Shown here: piece by piece, positions 20,637 to 30,342 of the stretch
Position numbering within the stretch: position 1 is the first letter of the stretch
How the letters are laid out: the number at the start of each line of letters is the position of its first letter
Source of the DNA: Bacteroidia bacterium
GTDB taxonomy: Bacteria; Bacteroidota; Bacteroidia; B-17B0; Aurantibacillaceae
Direction of reading: 5' to 3'
DNA length: 64,000 nucleotides
Assembly: GCA_018000995.1 (NCBI GenBank)
Contig: JAGNIU010000004.1
Coordinates: forward strand, 106,622-170,621
Notes under the pieces: model-generated
Databases searched by the model: none
Seen by the model: the letters and a program-made list of their open reading frames with translations, nothing else
Told to the model about the DNA's origin: nothing
Program-made: the position numbers and the translations under genes

Positions 20637-21407
20637 TTATAAGCTGCTAAAATAATCAGGCGCATACTGTAATCTACTGCCGTACCAACTAAACATTTCC
20701 CCGTCAACCAATACGATTTCTGCGTGCGGACAAATTTGCTTTAGTTCTTTTATATGTTTTTCTTTAAACGGAAAAGGTTCTGATGATAAGAAAATATAAT
20801 CGGGTGCCGTTCCTTTAATTTGAGAGGCGTTTACTTCAGGATAACGCGTTAAATAAGAGAATGCATTCACCATTCCTAATTTTTCAAGTATGTGATTGAT
20901 AAATGTGTTTTTAGCAGCTACCATGTAAGGGGTATACCACATAAAATAAGCTACTTTTTTACCTTTAAAATCAGCGATATCGAATTCTGAAAATTTATCC
21001 TTTATGGTTTTAATTATTTTTTCGGCTGCCGCTTGCTTTTCGGTAATTACAGCTAATGCTGCCATCATTTCATAAGCATCATTTAAATCGTAAATATCGC
21101 TCATCCAAACCGGAAATTCTTTTCTTAACTCCTCAATTTGTTCTTGCTCATTTTCCTCTTTGTTGCCAATAATTAAATCCGGTTTCAAGGCGCGAATTTT
21201 ATCAATATCTAATTTTTTAGTTCCTCCAACCTTTTCAATGCTTTTATACATTTCATCGGGATGAACGCAAAATTTAGTGATTCCAACTAATTCCTTCCGT
21301 AAACCTAAATCCCATAATAATTCCGATTGTGATGGTACTATGGAAATAATACGCTTTGGAGTTCCATTTAATTCTACTTTATAGCCTGTTTGGTCTGTTA
21401 TTGTCAT
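20637..21407 (-). CDS. BtuF-like helical-backbone metal receptor without signal peptide
   Basis: The 256-residue protein has the class III binding-protein fold of vitamin B12, siderophore and haem receptors: PKRIISIVPSQSELLWDLGL and ELVGITKFCVHPDEM in lobe 1, a long helix in the middle, and VNASQIKGTAPDYIFLSSEPFPF in lobe 2. Members normally carry a signal peptide and deliver ligands to an ABC importer. Here the frame starts directly at MTITDQTGYKVELNG, and no permease or ATPase gene is nearby. It could act in the cytoplasm. The fold assignment is confident; the ligand is unknown. Confidence 0.82.
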   Translation of the reverse strand: MTITDQTGYKVELNGTPKRIISIVPSQSELLWDLGLRKELVGITKFCVHPDEMYKSIEKVGGTKKLDIDKIRALKPDLIIGNKEENEQEQIEELRKEFPVWMSDIYDLNDAYEMMAALAVITEKQAAAEKIIKTIKDKFSEFDIADFKGKKVAYFMWYTPYMVAAKNTFINHILEKLGMVNAFSYLTRYPEVNASQIKGTAPDYIFLSSEPFPFKEKHIKELKQICPHAEIVLVDGEMFSWYGSRLQYAPDYFSSL

Positions 21408-21458
21408 AATTAGTTCGGTAGCAAATATCCGAATTTTTCCTGCATCTTTGCATTACCA

Positions 21459-22349
21459 GTGAGTAACGCTTTAAAAGCTCATATTTCCTTATTTGCCGCT
21501 CAGGTAATTTACGCATTAAATTACTCGATAGCTAAAGATTTAATGCCAAATTATATTGGTCCCTTAGCCTTAGTGCTATTACGAATAGCCGGAGCCGGTT
21601 TATTATTCTGGATTCTATCTCTTTTCATCAAAAAAGAAAAATTACATAAAGGCGATTTGAAGAAAATGGCCATTCTTGCCTTATTTGGTGTTTTTTTAAA
21701 TCAAGTATTTTTTATTTATGGTTTAAGCCTAACAAAACCGATCAACTCTGCCATTATCATGATCTCCAATCCAATTATGGTAATTCTTTTTACTCTAATT
21801 GTGTTTAAAGAACGCATTACCATTTTAAAAATCGGTGGACTATCATTAGGTATCGTTGGCGCTGTAACTCTGCTTTTATTTAAAGGCAATTTTGAATTTG
21901 GCAGTGAAACCATGACAGGCGATTTAATGACTTTAATAAATGCTTCCTCTTGGGCCGTGTTTGTGGTGATGGCAAAACCTTACATGCAAAAATATCATAC
22001 TGTAACGGTAATGAAATGGATATTTTTATTTGGCTTCTGTTATATGTTACCTGTTGGATTCAACGACTTAAAAAATACAGTATGGCAAAGTTGGAGTAGC
22101 GATATTTACTTAGGTGTTGGATTTGTGGTTGTAGCGACTACTTTTTTAGCTTACCTTCTCAATACTTATGCTTTAAAAGACTTAAGTCCTTCGGTAGTGA
22201 GTATGTACATTTATACCCAGCCTTTTTTAGCAACATTATTTGCTGTATTTTTAGGAAAAGATACTTTAACCCCAACCAAAGTATTATCTGCAGTTTTTAT
22301 TATTGTGGGAGTATATTTGGTAAGCATGAAAACAAAAACAAAGAATTAA
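21459..22349 (+). CDS. EamA/DMT family transporter
   Basis: The 296-residue protein has about ten hydrophobic helices in two EamA repeats (residues about 5-140 and 152-290), with typical phrases SNPIMVILFTLIVFKERIT and YIYTQPFLATLFAVFLGKDTLT. DMT transporters export or exchange small metabolites. The start codon is GTG; the frame has no earlier in-frame start of better quality. It opens a + strand run in which yicC follows after 10 bp. Confidence 0.9.
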   Translation: MSNALKAHISLFAAQVIYALNYSIAKDLMPNYIGPLALVLLRIAGAGLLFWILSLFIKKEKLHKGDLKKMAILALFGVFLNQVFFIYGLSLTKPINSAIIMISNPIMVILFTLIVFKERITILKIGGLSLGIVGAVTLLLFKGNFEFGSETMTGDLMTLINASSWAVFVVMAKPYMQKYHTVTVMKWIFLFGFCYMLPVGFNDLKNTVWQSWSSDIYLGVGFVVVATTFLAYLLNTYALKDLSPSVVSMYIYTQPFLATLFAVFLGKDTLTPTKVLSAVFIIVGVYLVSMKTKTKN

Positions 22350-22359
22350 AATTAATACG

Positions 22360-23229
22360 ATGTTAAAATCAATGACCGGCTTCGGTAAAGCCACTAAAGA
22401 ATTTGAAAAACGTACTGTGAACGTAGAAATACGCTCACTTAACAGTAAAGGAATGGATTTGAGTTTACGTTTATCGAATTCGTACCGTGAAAATGAATTG
22501 GAATTGCGTAGTGAAATTACCCGTTTATTAGAAAGAGGGAAAGTGGATTTATCAATTTACGTTGAAAGCAAAAGTGTGGAGACGCCCGTTGAAATTAATT
22601 CTGATTTAGCGAAAGAATATCAACGGAAAATAAAACAATTAGCAACAGATTTAAACGAACCTGCAAATGATGTTCTATACCAAATATTAAAAATGCCTGA
22701 TGTTTTAAAATCAGAACGCAGAGAGCCGGATGAGAATGAATGGAAAGAAATTAAAACTGTAATTACTGAGGCTGTTGAATCACTAAATAAGTTCAGATTA
22801 CAGGAAGGAAAATCCATTGAAAAAGATTTTTCGGATCATTTAGGTGTTATTCAAACTTGTTTAAACAAAATTATTGAATTAGATAAAAGCCGCATCGCCG
22901 GGATTAAAGACCGCATTAAAGGAAATTTAAATGAAGTTATTGGTGCTGATAAAATCGATAACAACCGCTTTGAGCAGGAATTAATTTATTATATCGAGAA
23001 ATTAGATATTAACGAAGAGAAGGTTCGTTTAAAAACTCACTTAGATTATTTCTTAACGACTATGAAAGAACCTTCAGGTGGACGAAAACTAAATTTCATT
23101 GCGCAGGAAATTGGAAGAGAGATTAACACAATTGGTTCAAAGGCTAATCATGCTGAAATGCAGAAATTGGTGGTGCTAATGAAGGATGAATTGGAAAAAA
23201 TAAAAGAACAGACCAGCAACGTCCTTTAA
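22360..23229 (+). CDS. YicC/YloC family endoribonuclease
   Basis: The 289-residue product begins MLKSMTGFGKA, the family signature, and contains SLNSKGMDLSLRL. It ends with the conserved C-terminal block (GGRKLNFIAQEIGREINTIGSKA). YicC proteins act in RNA decay and stress responses, and members have been shown to be endoribonucleases. Guanylate kinase often follows yicC; here miaA follows instead, one base after the stop, so the two are probably co-transcribed. Confidence 0.93.
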   Translation: MLKSMTGFGKATKEFEKRTVNVEIRSLNSKGMDLSLRLSNSYRENELELRSEITRLLERGKVDLSIYVESKSVETPVEINSDLAKEYQRKIKQLATDLNEPANDVLYQILKMPDVLKSERREPDENEWKEIKTVITEAVESLNKFRLQEGKSIEKDFSDHLGVIQTCLNKIIELDKSRIAGIKDRIKGNLNEVIGADKIDNNRFEQELIYYIEKLDINEEKVRLKTHLDYFLTTMKEPSGGRKLNFIAQEIGREINTIGSKANHAEMQKLVVLMKDELEKIKEQTSNVL

Positions 23230-23230
23230 T

Positions 23231-24148
23231 TTGAATCCCAATCAAAAATACCTTGTTGTTATTGCAGGGCCTACCGGCGTTGGAAAAACAGCATTAGCTA
23301 TTAATTTAGCAAAACATTTTTCTACAAAAATTCTTTCAGCCGATTCACGACAATTCTATAAAGAGATGTCAATAGGTACAGCTAAACCAACTCCAATAGA
23401 ATTAAAAGAAGCCGAACATTTATTTATTGATTCCTTAAGCATTCATGATAATTATAGTATTGGCGATTTTGAAAGAGATGCGATAAAAGCATTGGATGAA
23501 TTATTTAAAGACAATCAAATTGTTTTTTTAGTCGGCGGTTCTGGTTTATATATCAACGCAGTTTTATATGGTGTTGATGAATTTGAAAATGTTTCTGATG
23601 CCACAAAAGAAAAAGTAAGAAAACAATACGAAGAAAAAGGATTAACGTGGTTACAAGAACAAATTCAAAGTTTAGATCCTGATTATTATAATACAGTTGA
23701 TATAAGCAATCCTCAACGTTTACAACGTGCTTTAGAAGTTTGTTTAGAAACAGGTAAGCCTTACTCTTCTTTCTTGAGTAATAATAAAAAGCAAAGGAAC
23801 TTTGAAGCAATAAAAATATTAATCAATACCGACAGAGAAAAATTATACGAGCGAATTAATTCACGTGTGGATGGAATGATAAAAGAAGGTTTAGTAGAAG
23901 AAGCTAAAGCTCTTTATCCAAATAAAAATTTAAACGCACTAAATACGGTTGGATATAAAGAATTGTTCTCGCATTTTTCGGGAGAATTAGATTTACAAGC
24001 CGCTATTGATTTAATAAAACAAAAAACACGGAATTACGCCAAACGTCAGCTCACCTGGTTTAATAATCAGGATACATACGAAACATTTGGTCCCGATGAT
24101 TCGGATAAACTAAAAGCTTACATCGAAATAATTTTACAGAACTCGTAA
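23231..24148 (+). CDS. miaA: tRNA dimethylallyltransferase MiaA
   Basis: At 305 residues this is the expected size. The P-loop is GPTGVGKT (13-20), followed by ILSADSRQFYKEMSIGTAKPT (catalytic Asp and substrate contacts), VGGSGLYINAVLYG, and TRNYAKRQLTWFNNQ near the C-terminus. MiaA transfers a dimethylallyl group to A37 of tRNAs that read UNN codons. The start codon is TTG one base after the yicC stop, with no nearby ATG that would retain the N-terminal strand. The MFS gene begins one base after its stop. Confidence 0.97.
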   Translation: MNPNQKYLVVIAGPTGVGKTALAINLAKHFSTKILSADSRQFYKEMSIGTAKPTPIELKEAEHLFIDSLSIHDNYSIGDFERDAIKALDELFKDNQIVFLVGGSGLYINAVLYGVDEFENVSDATKEKVRKQYEEKGLTWLQEQIQSLDPDYYNTVDISNPQRLQRALEVCLETGKPYSSFLSNNKKQRNFEAIKILINTDREKLYERINSRVDGMIKEGLVEEAKALYPNKNLNALNTVGYKELFSHFSGELDLQAAIDLIKQKTRNYAKRQLTWFNNQDTYETFGPDDSDKLKAYIEIILQNS

Positions 24149-24149
24149 T

Positions 24150-25397
24150 ATGTTCGCATTTCTAAACGATTATAAAAAACTCGAAACACAAGTACTTAAT
24201 GTGGTGTACGCTGAGTTTTTTATTCAGCTGGTAAATGCAACCTTCATGAATATTTTGCCTTTGTACATGACGCGTGAAGGTTTTAGTGACGAAGATATTG
24301 CTTTGTATATTACCTTTCGTTTTTTAGGCGTATTTATTCTCGCTTTGCCTTTCGGTAAATTAATAAAAGGGAAACGTTTGGCACCATTATTTTATTTGTC
24401 ATCTATTTTTGTCCCCTTCTTTGGTTTGGTTATTGTATTTGCAATCGCTTTAAAAATAAAATGGCTTATTCTTACTTCGCTTTTACTTTGGGGAGCTTCT
24501 TTTACCTTCATGCAAATTCCTGTAGCGCCATTTATTTTACGCAACTCCTCAAAAGAAAATCAAACAGCAGGAATCTCTTTAAGTTACAGCACTTGGAGTT
24601 TCGCGGGAATTTTAAGTGGAGTTGTTATTGCGATTCTCGATGGAATTAATCCAACACTCTTTAATGAAAAAGCAATCTTGATAATTTTCTCAGTAATGGG
24701 ATTTGGTGGTATTTATTTTTTAATTAAGACAAAATTTATCGAGAAGATGGATGAGCCTATAAAAGCAATTCCAGGCTTACCACCACCACCCACTAATTGG
24801 AAATTAATTTTTAAGGGGTTAATACCCACTTTAATTATTGCAACTGGTGCAGGATTAACAATTCCTTTCATCAGTCTATTTTTTGATAAAGTTCATCATT
24901 TAGATAAAGGTGGTTTCTCGGTTATAAGTTCTATAGCTGCTGTTTTAGTAGCGTATGGTGCGATGATGGTGCCAAAAGTAAAACAATATGTAGGTTATAA
25001 AATCGCAATTCCAACAACACAATCTTTAGCCGTTATTTCCTTAGTTGCTTTGGCAACAACTCAGTTTTATAGTCAGTATACGATTGCACTTTATATTGCG
25101 ATTGCATGTTATTTGCTTCGTCAGCCTTTAATGAACATGGCGGGACCGATGACAACCGAAGTAATTTTAAATTACGTTGGAAAAAACAATAGGGAAATTA
25201 CAAGTGCGCTGACTTCAGCTATTTGGAGTGGCAGTTGGGTAATTAGCGGTTTTATGGTAAAGATTATGTTTGGAAGAGGCTACGAATTTGTAAATATCTT
25301 CCTGATTACATCGGCTTTATATGCTTTTGGTGTAATTATGTATTATGTTCTTATATTAGATTACATTAAACGTGAAAATCAAGGCTTAATAGATTAG
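24150..25397 (+). CDS. MFS-type membrane transporter
   Basis: The 415-residue protein has about twelve hydrophobic helices in two halves separated by a cytoplasmic loop near residue 200 (EKMDEPIKAIPGLPPPPTN). Recognisable MFS features include the loop 2-3 region ALPFGKLIKGKRL. The substrate is not evident. It follows miaA by 1 bp and precedes the unknown gene at 25399 by 1 bp, so the + strand genes from 21459 to 26901 read as one tightly packed operon. Confidence 0.85.
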   Translation: MFAFLNDYKKLETQVLNVVYAEFFIQLVNATFMNILPLYMTREGFSDEDIALYITFRFLGVFILALPFGKLIKGKRLAPLFYLSSIFVPFFGLVIVFAIALKIKWLILTSLLLWGASFTFMQIPVAPFILRNSSKENQTAGISLSYSTWSFAGILSGVVIAILDGINPTLFNEKAILIIFSVMGFGGIYFLIKTKFIEKMDEPIKAIPGLPPPPTNWKLIFKGLIPTLIIATGAGLTIPFISLFFDKVHHLDKGGFSVISSIAAVLVAYGAMMVPKVKQYVGYKIAIPTTQSLAVISLVALATTQFYSQYTIALYIAIACYLLRQPLMNMAGPMTTEVILNYVGKNNREITSALTSAIWSGSWVISGFMVKIMFGRGYEFVNIFLITSALYAFGVIMYYVLILDYIKRENQGLID

Positions 25398-25398
25398 T

Positions 25399-26901
25399 TT
25401 GAGGTTAATTTTATTCATATTCCTTTTTCCTGTTTTTGTTTTCGGACAAAGTGTAAATCGTGCTTTATTAAAAGCCAATTCGCTTTCTTTCAGAAATAAT
25501 ATTTACGTTTTTGGATTTGTTCAGGATAAAAATGATTTAAATTTTAAATTATACAAAGCTTCTTCAGATTTAACTAAGGTAGATTCTGTTTCAAATGCAT
25601 TAGGAAAAGAAAAAGTAGAAAACCTTTTAGAAATTACAGCCGATACTTTACATGGCTACTTGAATTTCTATTTTCAAAAAGTAAACAGTAAAAATTTAGC
25701 GAGCTTATTAAGATTTAATGATTCACTAAGAATAATTACAAAAGTTGAGAATTTTGAATCGAATAAGATTAATAGTCTCACTACTTTTGAAAACGAAATT
25801 TACACTTATAAAAACTCAACTTACACGATAAGAACTTCAGAAGATAGTTTAGGGAAGCAATTTTATTTAACCAAGTATGATGTTATCAGCAATCAAAAAC
25901 CATTCGAATATAAACAAGCCTGGCAATATCCTTTGGAAAAGAGGAATATCAATACAACGCATGTTTTTTATGCAGATTCGGAAGTTGTTTTCATTTATGT
26001 AACTATTTTATCGGGTGATAGAAAAGGTCAATGGATTTTGAAATTAAATTCAAAAAACGGTACTATAACAAAAGGAATTAAACTAAATGCGAACGGAGAT
26101 GACAGAAGTTACATTTTAAATGCATTTCATTACGATTCAAAAGAAAAGGAATTGCTAGTTGTAGGAAATCTCTATACCAAGCAACAATTAGATATAGAAA
26201 CCAAAAACTTCGCGTTTACTGGTTTAAATAAGGAGAATACTTTTTTCTTTATCAAAATAGATGGTGCCAACGAAATAGCCAGTCGTGACTTAAAAGCAAT
26301 TCCTATTGCCATTATTTCACCATTGGTAAAAACAAACATTAAACCTCCTGCTCCTCCATTCTATCATCTAAAAATTAAAGAATTAAAAAAGACCTCAAAA
26401 AACGGTTATGAGTTGTATTGTAATATTTACAAAAGCACACCAGGCTCGTTGTTGTTTTTATATGAAAGCGGATTTAATTTTGATGTCACTTTAGAAGAAA
26501 TGGGGATTGAGTTAATTACGGGGAAAATTCATAACAGTCTCGCTCCTTTTCCCGGCTTAGTAAATTCAGATTTAAAAGATATTAATGGGAAGGTTGAATT
26601 AAAATCGATAACTGAATTTGACAAATTTCTTTATAAGCAACCTATTGCTGATGTTGAAAAACAATTTGGAACAGACGATATAAAAAATTCGAAATGGATA
26701 ATTTGTAAAAGTGATATTAAAACAGGAATAAATTCATTTTACAATGTAAGAATAGGATTAAAAGGTGCAGAAAGTAAATTGATTTTTCAAGGGAGCAAAT
26801 ACAACAACCCTGCGATTTACAAAATAAACAATCAGAAACTAATTAAATACACTGGTAATTCTGAAACAGGGATTTCTGAACTAAGTATCTTAACTTGGTA
26901 A
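25399..26901 (+). CDS. Unknown large exported protein
   Basis: The 500-residue product starts at TTG with a signal peptide (MRLILFIFLFPVFVFGQ). The rest has no family I recognise. It is rich in beta-strand-like alternation, Lys and Asn, for example TKNFAFTGLNKENTFFFIKID and YELYCNIYKSTPGSLLFLYESG, and could fold as a periplasmic beta-propeller. There is no sorting domain. It closes the + strand operon, and its stop abuts the stop of the convergent DUF4249 gene. Confidence 0.7.
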   Translation: MRLILFIFLFPVFVFGQSVNRALLKANSLSFRNNIYVFGFVQDKNDLNFKLYKASSDLTKVDSVSNALGKEKVENLLEITADTLHGYLNFYFQKVNSKNLASLLRFNDSLRIITKVENFESNKINSLTTFENEIYTYKNSTYTIRTSEDSLGKQFYLTKYDVISNQKPFEYKQAWQYPLEKRNINTTHVFYADSEVVFIYVTILSGDRKGQWILKLNSKNGTITKGIKLNANGDDRSYILNAFHYDSKEKELLVVGNLYTKQQLDIETKNFAFTGLNKENTFFFIKIDGANEIASRDLKAIPIAIISPLVKTNIKPPAPPFYHLKIKELKKTSKNGYELYCNIYKSTPGSLLFLYESGFNFDVTLEEMGIELITGKIHNSLAPFPGLVNSDLKDINGKVELKSITEFDKFLYKQPIADVEKQFGTDDIKNSKWIICKSDIKTGINSFYNVRIGLKGAESKLIFQGSKYNNPAIYKINNQKLIKYTGNSETGISELSILTW

Positions 26902-27771
26902 TTACTTAATACGTTTACCTCCGGCTCTTACGGCCGACATACTAAACCAACCAATAGCTTTTGTAGCACCTTCAGGCGAAATAATATTTGTTCTAACATT
27001 CTCAGGGGTTGTAGCAAATAAACCTGAGTTGTTGGTTTGACTAATAACCTGAACTAAGAACGAATAAGTTTCTTTGGCGATTGAGTGAATTTCAACAGAT
27101 AGTGTATCTCCTACTTCTAAAACTTCATCACGTGGCACTAAACTATTTATGATAGGAGGAGTAAATAATAAAGTATCAGCGGCAGGAACACTACCATTGG
27201 TACCATCAATTGCTAAATTGATTTGATTGGCTTTTGTATAAGGAATATTATTTTTAGAAGATCGTATCCAATAATAATCGGAAATAGGTCCAGGCAAATC
27301 GCGAGCCCATAATACAGTATAATAACCTGCAAGAGGGGCGAATAAACTTGTACCGTCTTGATAAGTTGCACTGATGCTATCTAATTTAGCAGGGCGATTT
27401 TGATTAACTATTGAGGTATATAAAGCACCATTATAGGAAACCTCTAATTTATAAGCGTGACCAACATGTCCAATTGTATCTGTTGTAGCTAAAGCAAAAG
27501 TATAATCCCCATTATTTTGGTCAGAGAAATTGTAAACCATGTTATTCGTCAAATCCTTTAACACAACGCTAGCTCCAATTAAAGCCGGTGGGTTTTGACT
27601 ACTAAAATAATCGTCGGTAGTAGTTAATCTAACTTTTTGAGTTGTGCGCATATCATTAATGAAGGCGTCGATTACCACCAATTCAGAACCTTTATCTAAT
27701 TTTATTTGCACCACATCTTCACATGCGGTAAACAAAAAAATGGATGCTAAAACTATAAAATACTTTTTCAT
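26902..27771 (-). CDS. DUF4249 lipoprotein partner of a TonB receptor
   Basis: The 289-residue product has a lipoprotein signal (IFLFTACEDVVQIKLDKG, with the lipidated Cys in FTAC). The DUF4249 pattern follows: LVVIDAFINDMRTTQKVRLTTTDDYF, then TNNMVYNFSDQNNGDYTFA and HAYKLEVSYNGALYTS. DUF4249 proteins are usually encoded beside TonB-dependent receptors in Bacteroidota and are thought to be their surface or periplasmic partners. The receptor lies 2 bp upstream (27774-30161), and the pair is surely co-transcribed. The ligand is not predictable. Confidence 0.88.
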   Translation of the reverse strand: MKKYFIVLASIFLFTACEDVVQIKLDKGSELVVIDAFINDMRTTQKVRLTTTDDYFSSQNPPALIGASVVLKDLTNNMVYNFSDQNNGDYTFALATTDTIGHVGHAYKLEVSYNGALYTSIVNQNRPAKLDSISATYQDGTSLFAPLAGYYTVLWARDLPGPISDYYWIRSSKNNIPYTKANQINLAIDGTNGSVPAADTLLFTPPIINSLVPRDEVLEVGDTLSVEIHSIAKETYSFLVQVISQTNNSGLFATTPENVRTNIISPEGATKAIGWFSMSAVRAGGKRIK

Positions 27772-27773
27772 GA

Positions 27774-30161
27774 CTAGAATCTAAAATTATAAGTTAATGC
27801 CGGCACAATTGTACCAATTACTGAATAACGTACCGCTTCTGTTTGCGCGGTATTACCATCTTTTGTTCTGAAATAAATCGAGAAAGCATTACGTCTGTTA
27901 TAAACGTTATAAACGCTCAATACTAAAGAGTGATGTTTTTTAGAATCAGGGTTTCGTGTTAAATTAAACGTAGCGCTTAAATCAAGTCGGTGATAAGGTG
28001 TTACTCTGTAATTGTTTCTTTTATTTTCAGTGTTGTAAGGAACATTAATGGTTTGAATTTGAAGTTTTGCATTAGGGAAAGTAGCAGGTGTTCCGCTCAG
28101 GAAAACAAAATTTCCGGAAAACGTAAAGCGTTTATTTAAATCATAAGTCACAACAGTATTAAGCATATGGGTTCTGTCATACTTAGAAAAAAACCATTCA
28201 TCATTGCTAATACCGCGAACCAAACGTTCTGTTTTAGAATAAGTGTAACTCACCCATCCAGTTAATTTGCCTTTGGTTTTTCTAACATATAATTCTGCTC
28301 CGTACGCTCTTCCTAAACCCTGTAATAATTGAGCCTCTAAATATTTATTTAATAAGAGGTCGGCATTGTCAACATAATCTAGTTGATCTTGCATGTATTT
28401 ATAATATACCTCCAGTGAAGTCTCGAACATATTATCTTTAAAATTTCTGAAATAACCAATAGCACCTTGATCGGCAACAAGAGGTTTAATATTATTAGTT
28501 GCTGAAGTATAAACATCTAACGGTGTGCTGGCCGCTGTATTTGAAACTATTTGAATATACTGAGCCATTCTATTATAACTGGCTTTAATTGAACTTTTAT
28601 CGTCGATAATATAATTAACTGCAAAACGCGGCTCAGCATTGTTATAGGTTTTTGAAAAATGCCATTTGTCGTATTTTTCTTCAGATGCAAGGGGTTTTTC
28701 GGTGTTCGGAATTGTATCACGGTAATTATAAATTGTTTTGGCTATATAAGTGAAAGCGCTCCAACGTAAACCATATTCAAAAATTAAGCGTGGGCGCATT
28801 TTATATTCGTGGCCCACATAAGCTGCATATTCAATTCCCTTTTTATCCTGGAGACCAATATTTACAGTGTTATTATTATTGTCGGTTACTTTAGCAGTAC
28901 CGGGTTTAAAATCGTAAGACAAAGCTTGTAACCCAAATCGGATTGTGCTTTTACTATTAGCATAATAGATTAAATCGGGTTTAATACTGTAATTGATAAT
29001 ATTTGATTTCCATTCAAATTTTTGACTGGTACCTTCTTGTTTAAATCCTAATTCATAATCGTAATTACTATAGAATGCGGTAAGGTTCATGAAAAGTTTA
29101 TTATTGATAACCCTATTCCAACGAATTGTAGTTGTTGCATTACCCCAATTAAAAGTGAAACCTGCACCAAAAACATCTTTACCAAAATATCCGCTGGCAA
29201 AAACTGTATTCTTGTCGTTAATTTTCCAATTTAATTTTGCGGTTAAATCATAAAAATAAAATTTTGCATCTTTCAGTTCAGGTTGTCTTTTCTTTAAAGC
29301 CGGTTTAGAAAGTATATCAATATAACTTCTTCTTCCTGCAATAATAAATGAAGCTTTATCTTTTTTAATTGGGGCTTCAATAGAGAGTCTGCTAAATATT
29401 GTTCCTATACCACCATTTACTTCATAGGTTTTATTATTTCCTTCTTTCATACGGATATCAAGAATAGAAGAAACTCGTCCACCATATTGAGAAGGAATAC
29501 CGCCTTTAATTAATTTTACATCTTTAACGGCGTCGGGATTGAATACTGAGAAGAAACCAAACAAATGAGATGAATTATAAACCGGAGCTTCATCCATCAA
29601 CACTAAATTCTGATCAATATTTCCACCGCGTACGTTAAATCCACTTGCACCTTCTCCAACGGTTGTCACCCCTGGTAAGAGTTGAATAGTTTTAATTACA
29701 TCCACTTCACCTAACAAGGCCGGCATTTTTTGTATTTGTTTGATGTCTATTTTTGTCGCACTCATTTCAGTGCTCTTGATGTTTTTATCTTCTGCTTCTG
29801 CGCTAACTTCTACTTCCGCTAAATCTCTTCCTTGTTCTTTAGGTTCAAAGTTGAGAGTTGTGTTTTTAGTTAAATCGATTTCGGTAACAATATTTGTGTA
29901 GCCTAAATAACTGGTTACAATTGTATGTTTACCTGCGGGAAGTGTGAGTGAATAAAAACCATATTCGTTAGTTGTGGTTGAAAGCTGGGTGCCTTGTTTA
30001 TAAACGATAGCCCCAATAATTGCTTCACCGTCGCCACCATCTTTAACGTATCCGCTAATAGTGAACTTGCCCGCTGTAGTACCAGAAGTGGGGTTTTCCT
30101 GCGCATAAATAGATGTACAGAGAACGATAAGTAATAGTGTAAATAGTTTTTTCATTTTCAA
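27774..30161 (-). CDS. TonB-dependent receptor with carboxypeptidase-regulatory-like domain
   Basis: The 795-residue protein has a signal peptide (about 1-20), a carboxypeptidase-regulatory-like domain (about 30-115), a plug (about 140-250; MPALLGEVDVIKTIQLLPGV, GFNVRGGNIDQNLVLMDEAPVYN, GGIPSQYGGRVSS) and a barrel to the C-terminal Phe (LTYNFRF). It belongs to the receptor group that pairs with DUF4249 proteins, and it does so here. It imports or processes an unknown ligand at the outer membrane. The - strand sequence TAAGTTTG (30226-30233) fits a -7 element, but no -33 element is evident. Confidence 0.9.
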   Translation of the reverse strand: MKMKKLFTLLLIVLCTSIYAQENPTSGTTAGKFTISGYVKDGGDGEAIIGAIVYKQGTQLSTTTNEYGFYSLTLPAGKHTIVTSYLGYTNIVTEIDLTKNTTLNFEPKEQGRDLAEVEVSAEAEDKNIKSTEMSATKIDIKQIQKMPALLGEVDVIKTIQLLPGVTTVGEGASGFNVRGGNIDQNLVLMDEAPVYNSSHLFGFFSVFNPDAVKDVKLIKGGIPSQYGGRVSSILDIRMKEGNNKTYEVNGGIGTIFSRLSIEAPIKKDKASFIIAGRRSYIDILSKPALKKRQPELKDAKFYFYDLTAKLNWKINDKNTVFASGYFGKDVFGAGFTFNWGNATTTIRWNRVINNKLFMNLTAFYSNYDYELGFKQEGTSQKFEWKSNIINYSIKPDLIYYANSKSTIRFGLQALSYDFKPGTAKVTDNNNNTVNIGLQDKKGIEYAAYVGHEYKMRPRLIFEYGLRWSAFTYIAKTIYNYRDTIPNTEKPLASEEKYDKWHFSKTYNNAEPRFAVNYIIDDKSSIKASYNRMAQYIQIVSNTAASTPLDVYTSATNNIKPLVADQGAIGYFRNFKDNMFETSLEVYYKYMQDQLDYVDNADLLLNKYLEAQLLQGLGRAYGAELYVRKTKGKLTGWVSYTYSKTERLVRGISNDEWFFSKYDRTHMLNTVVTYDLNKRFTFSGNFVFLSGTPATFPNAKLQIQTINVPYNTENKRNNYRVTPYHRLDLSATFNLTRNPDSKKHHSLVLSVYNVYNRRNAFSIYFRTKDGNTAQTEAVRYSVIGTIVPALTYNFRF

Positions 30162-30342
30162 ATAGTTCTTCTTTTCTGCAACTCCCTTTTTAATAAGCGT
30201 TGCAAATTTCGCAATAATTCGGTAGCAAACTTAGGAAACTTTTAATGATTTTTAAGTTTCCTTGACATGGAATTTTAACCGTTCACCGCTTTTTAGTACC
30301 ATTCACCGAAATTTTGGGAGACTTACTAGTTTTTAGACCGGA

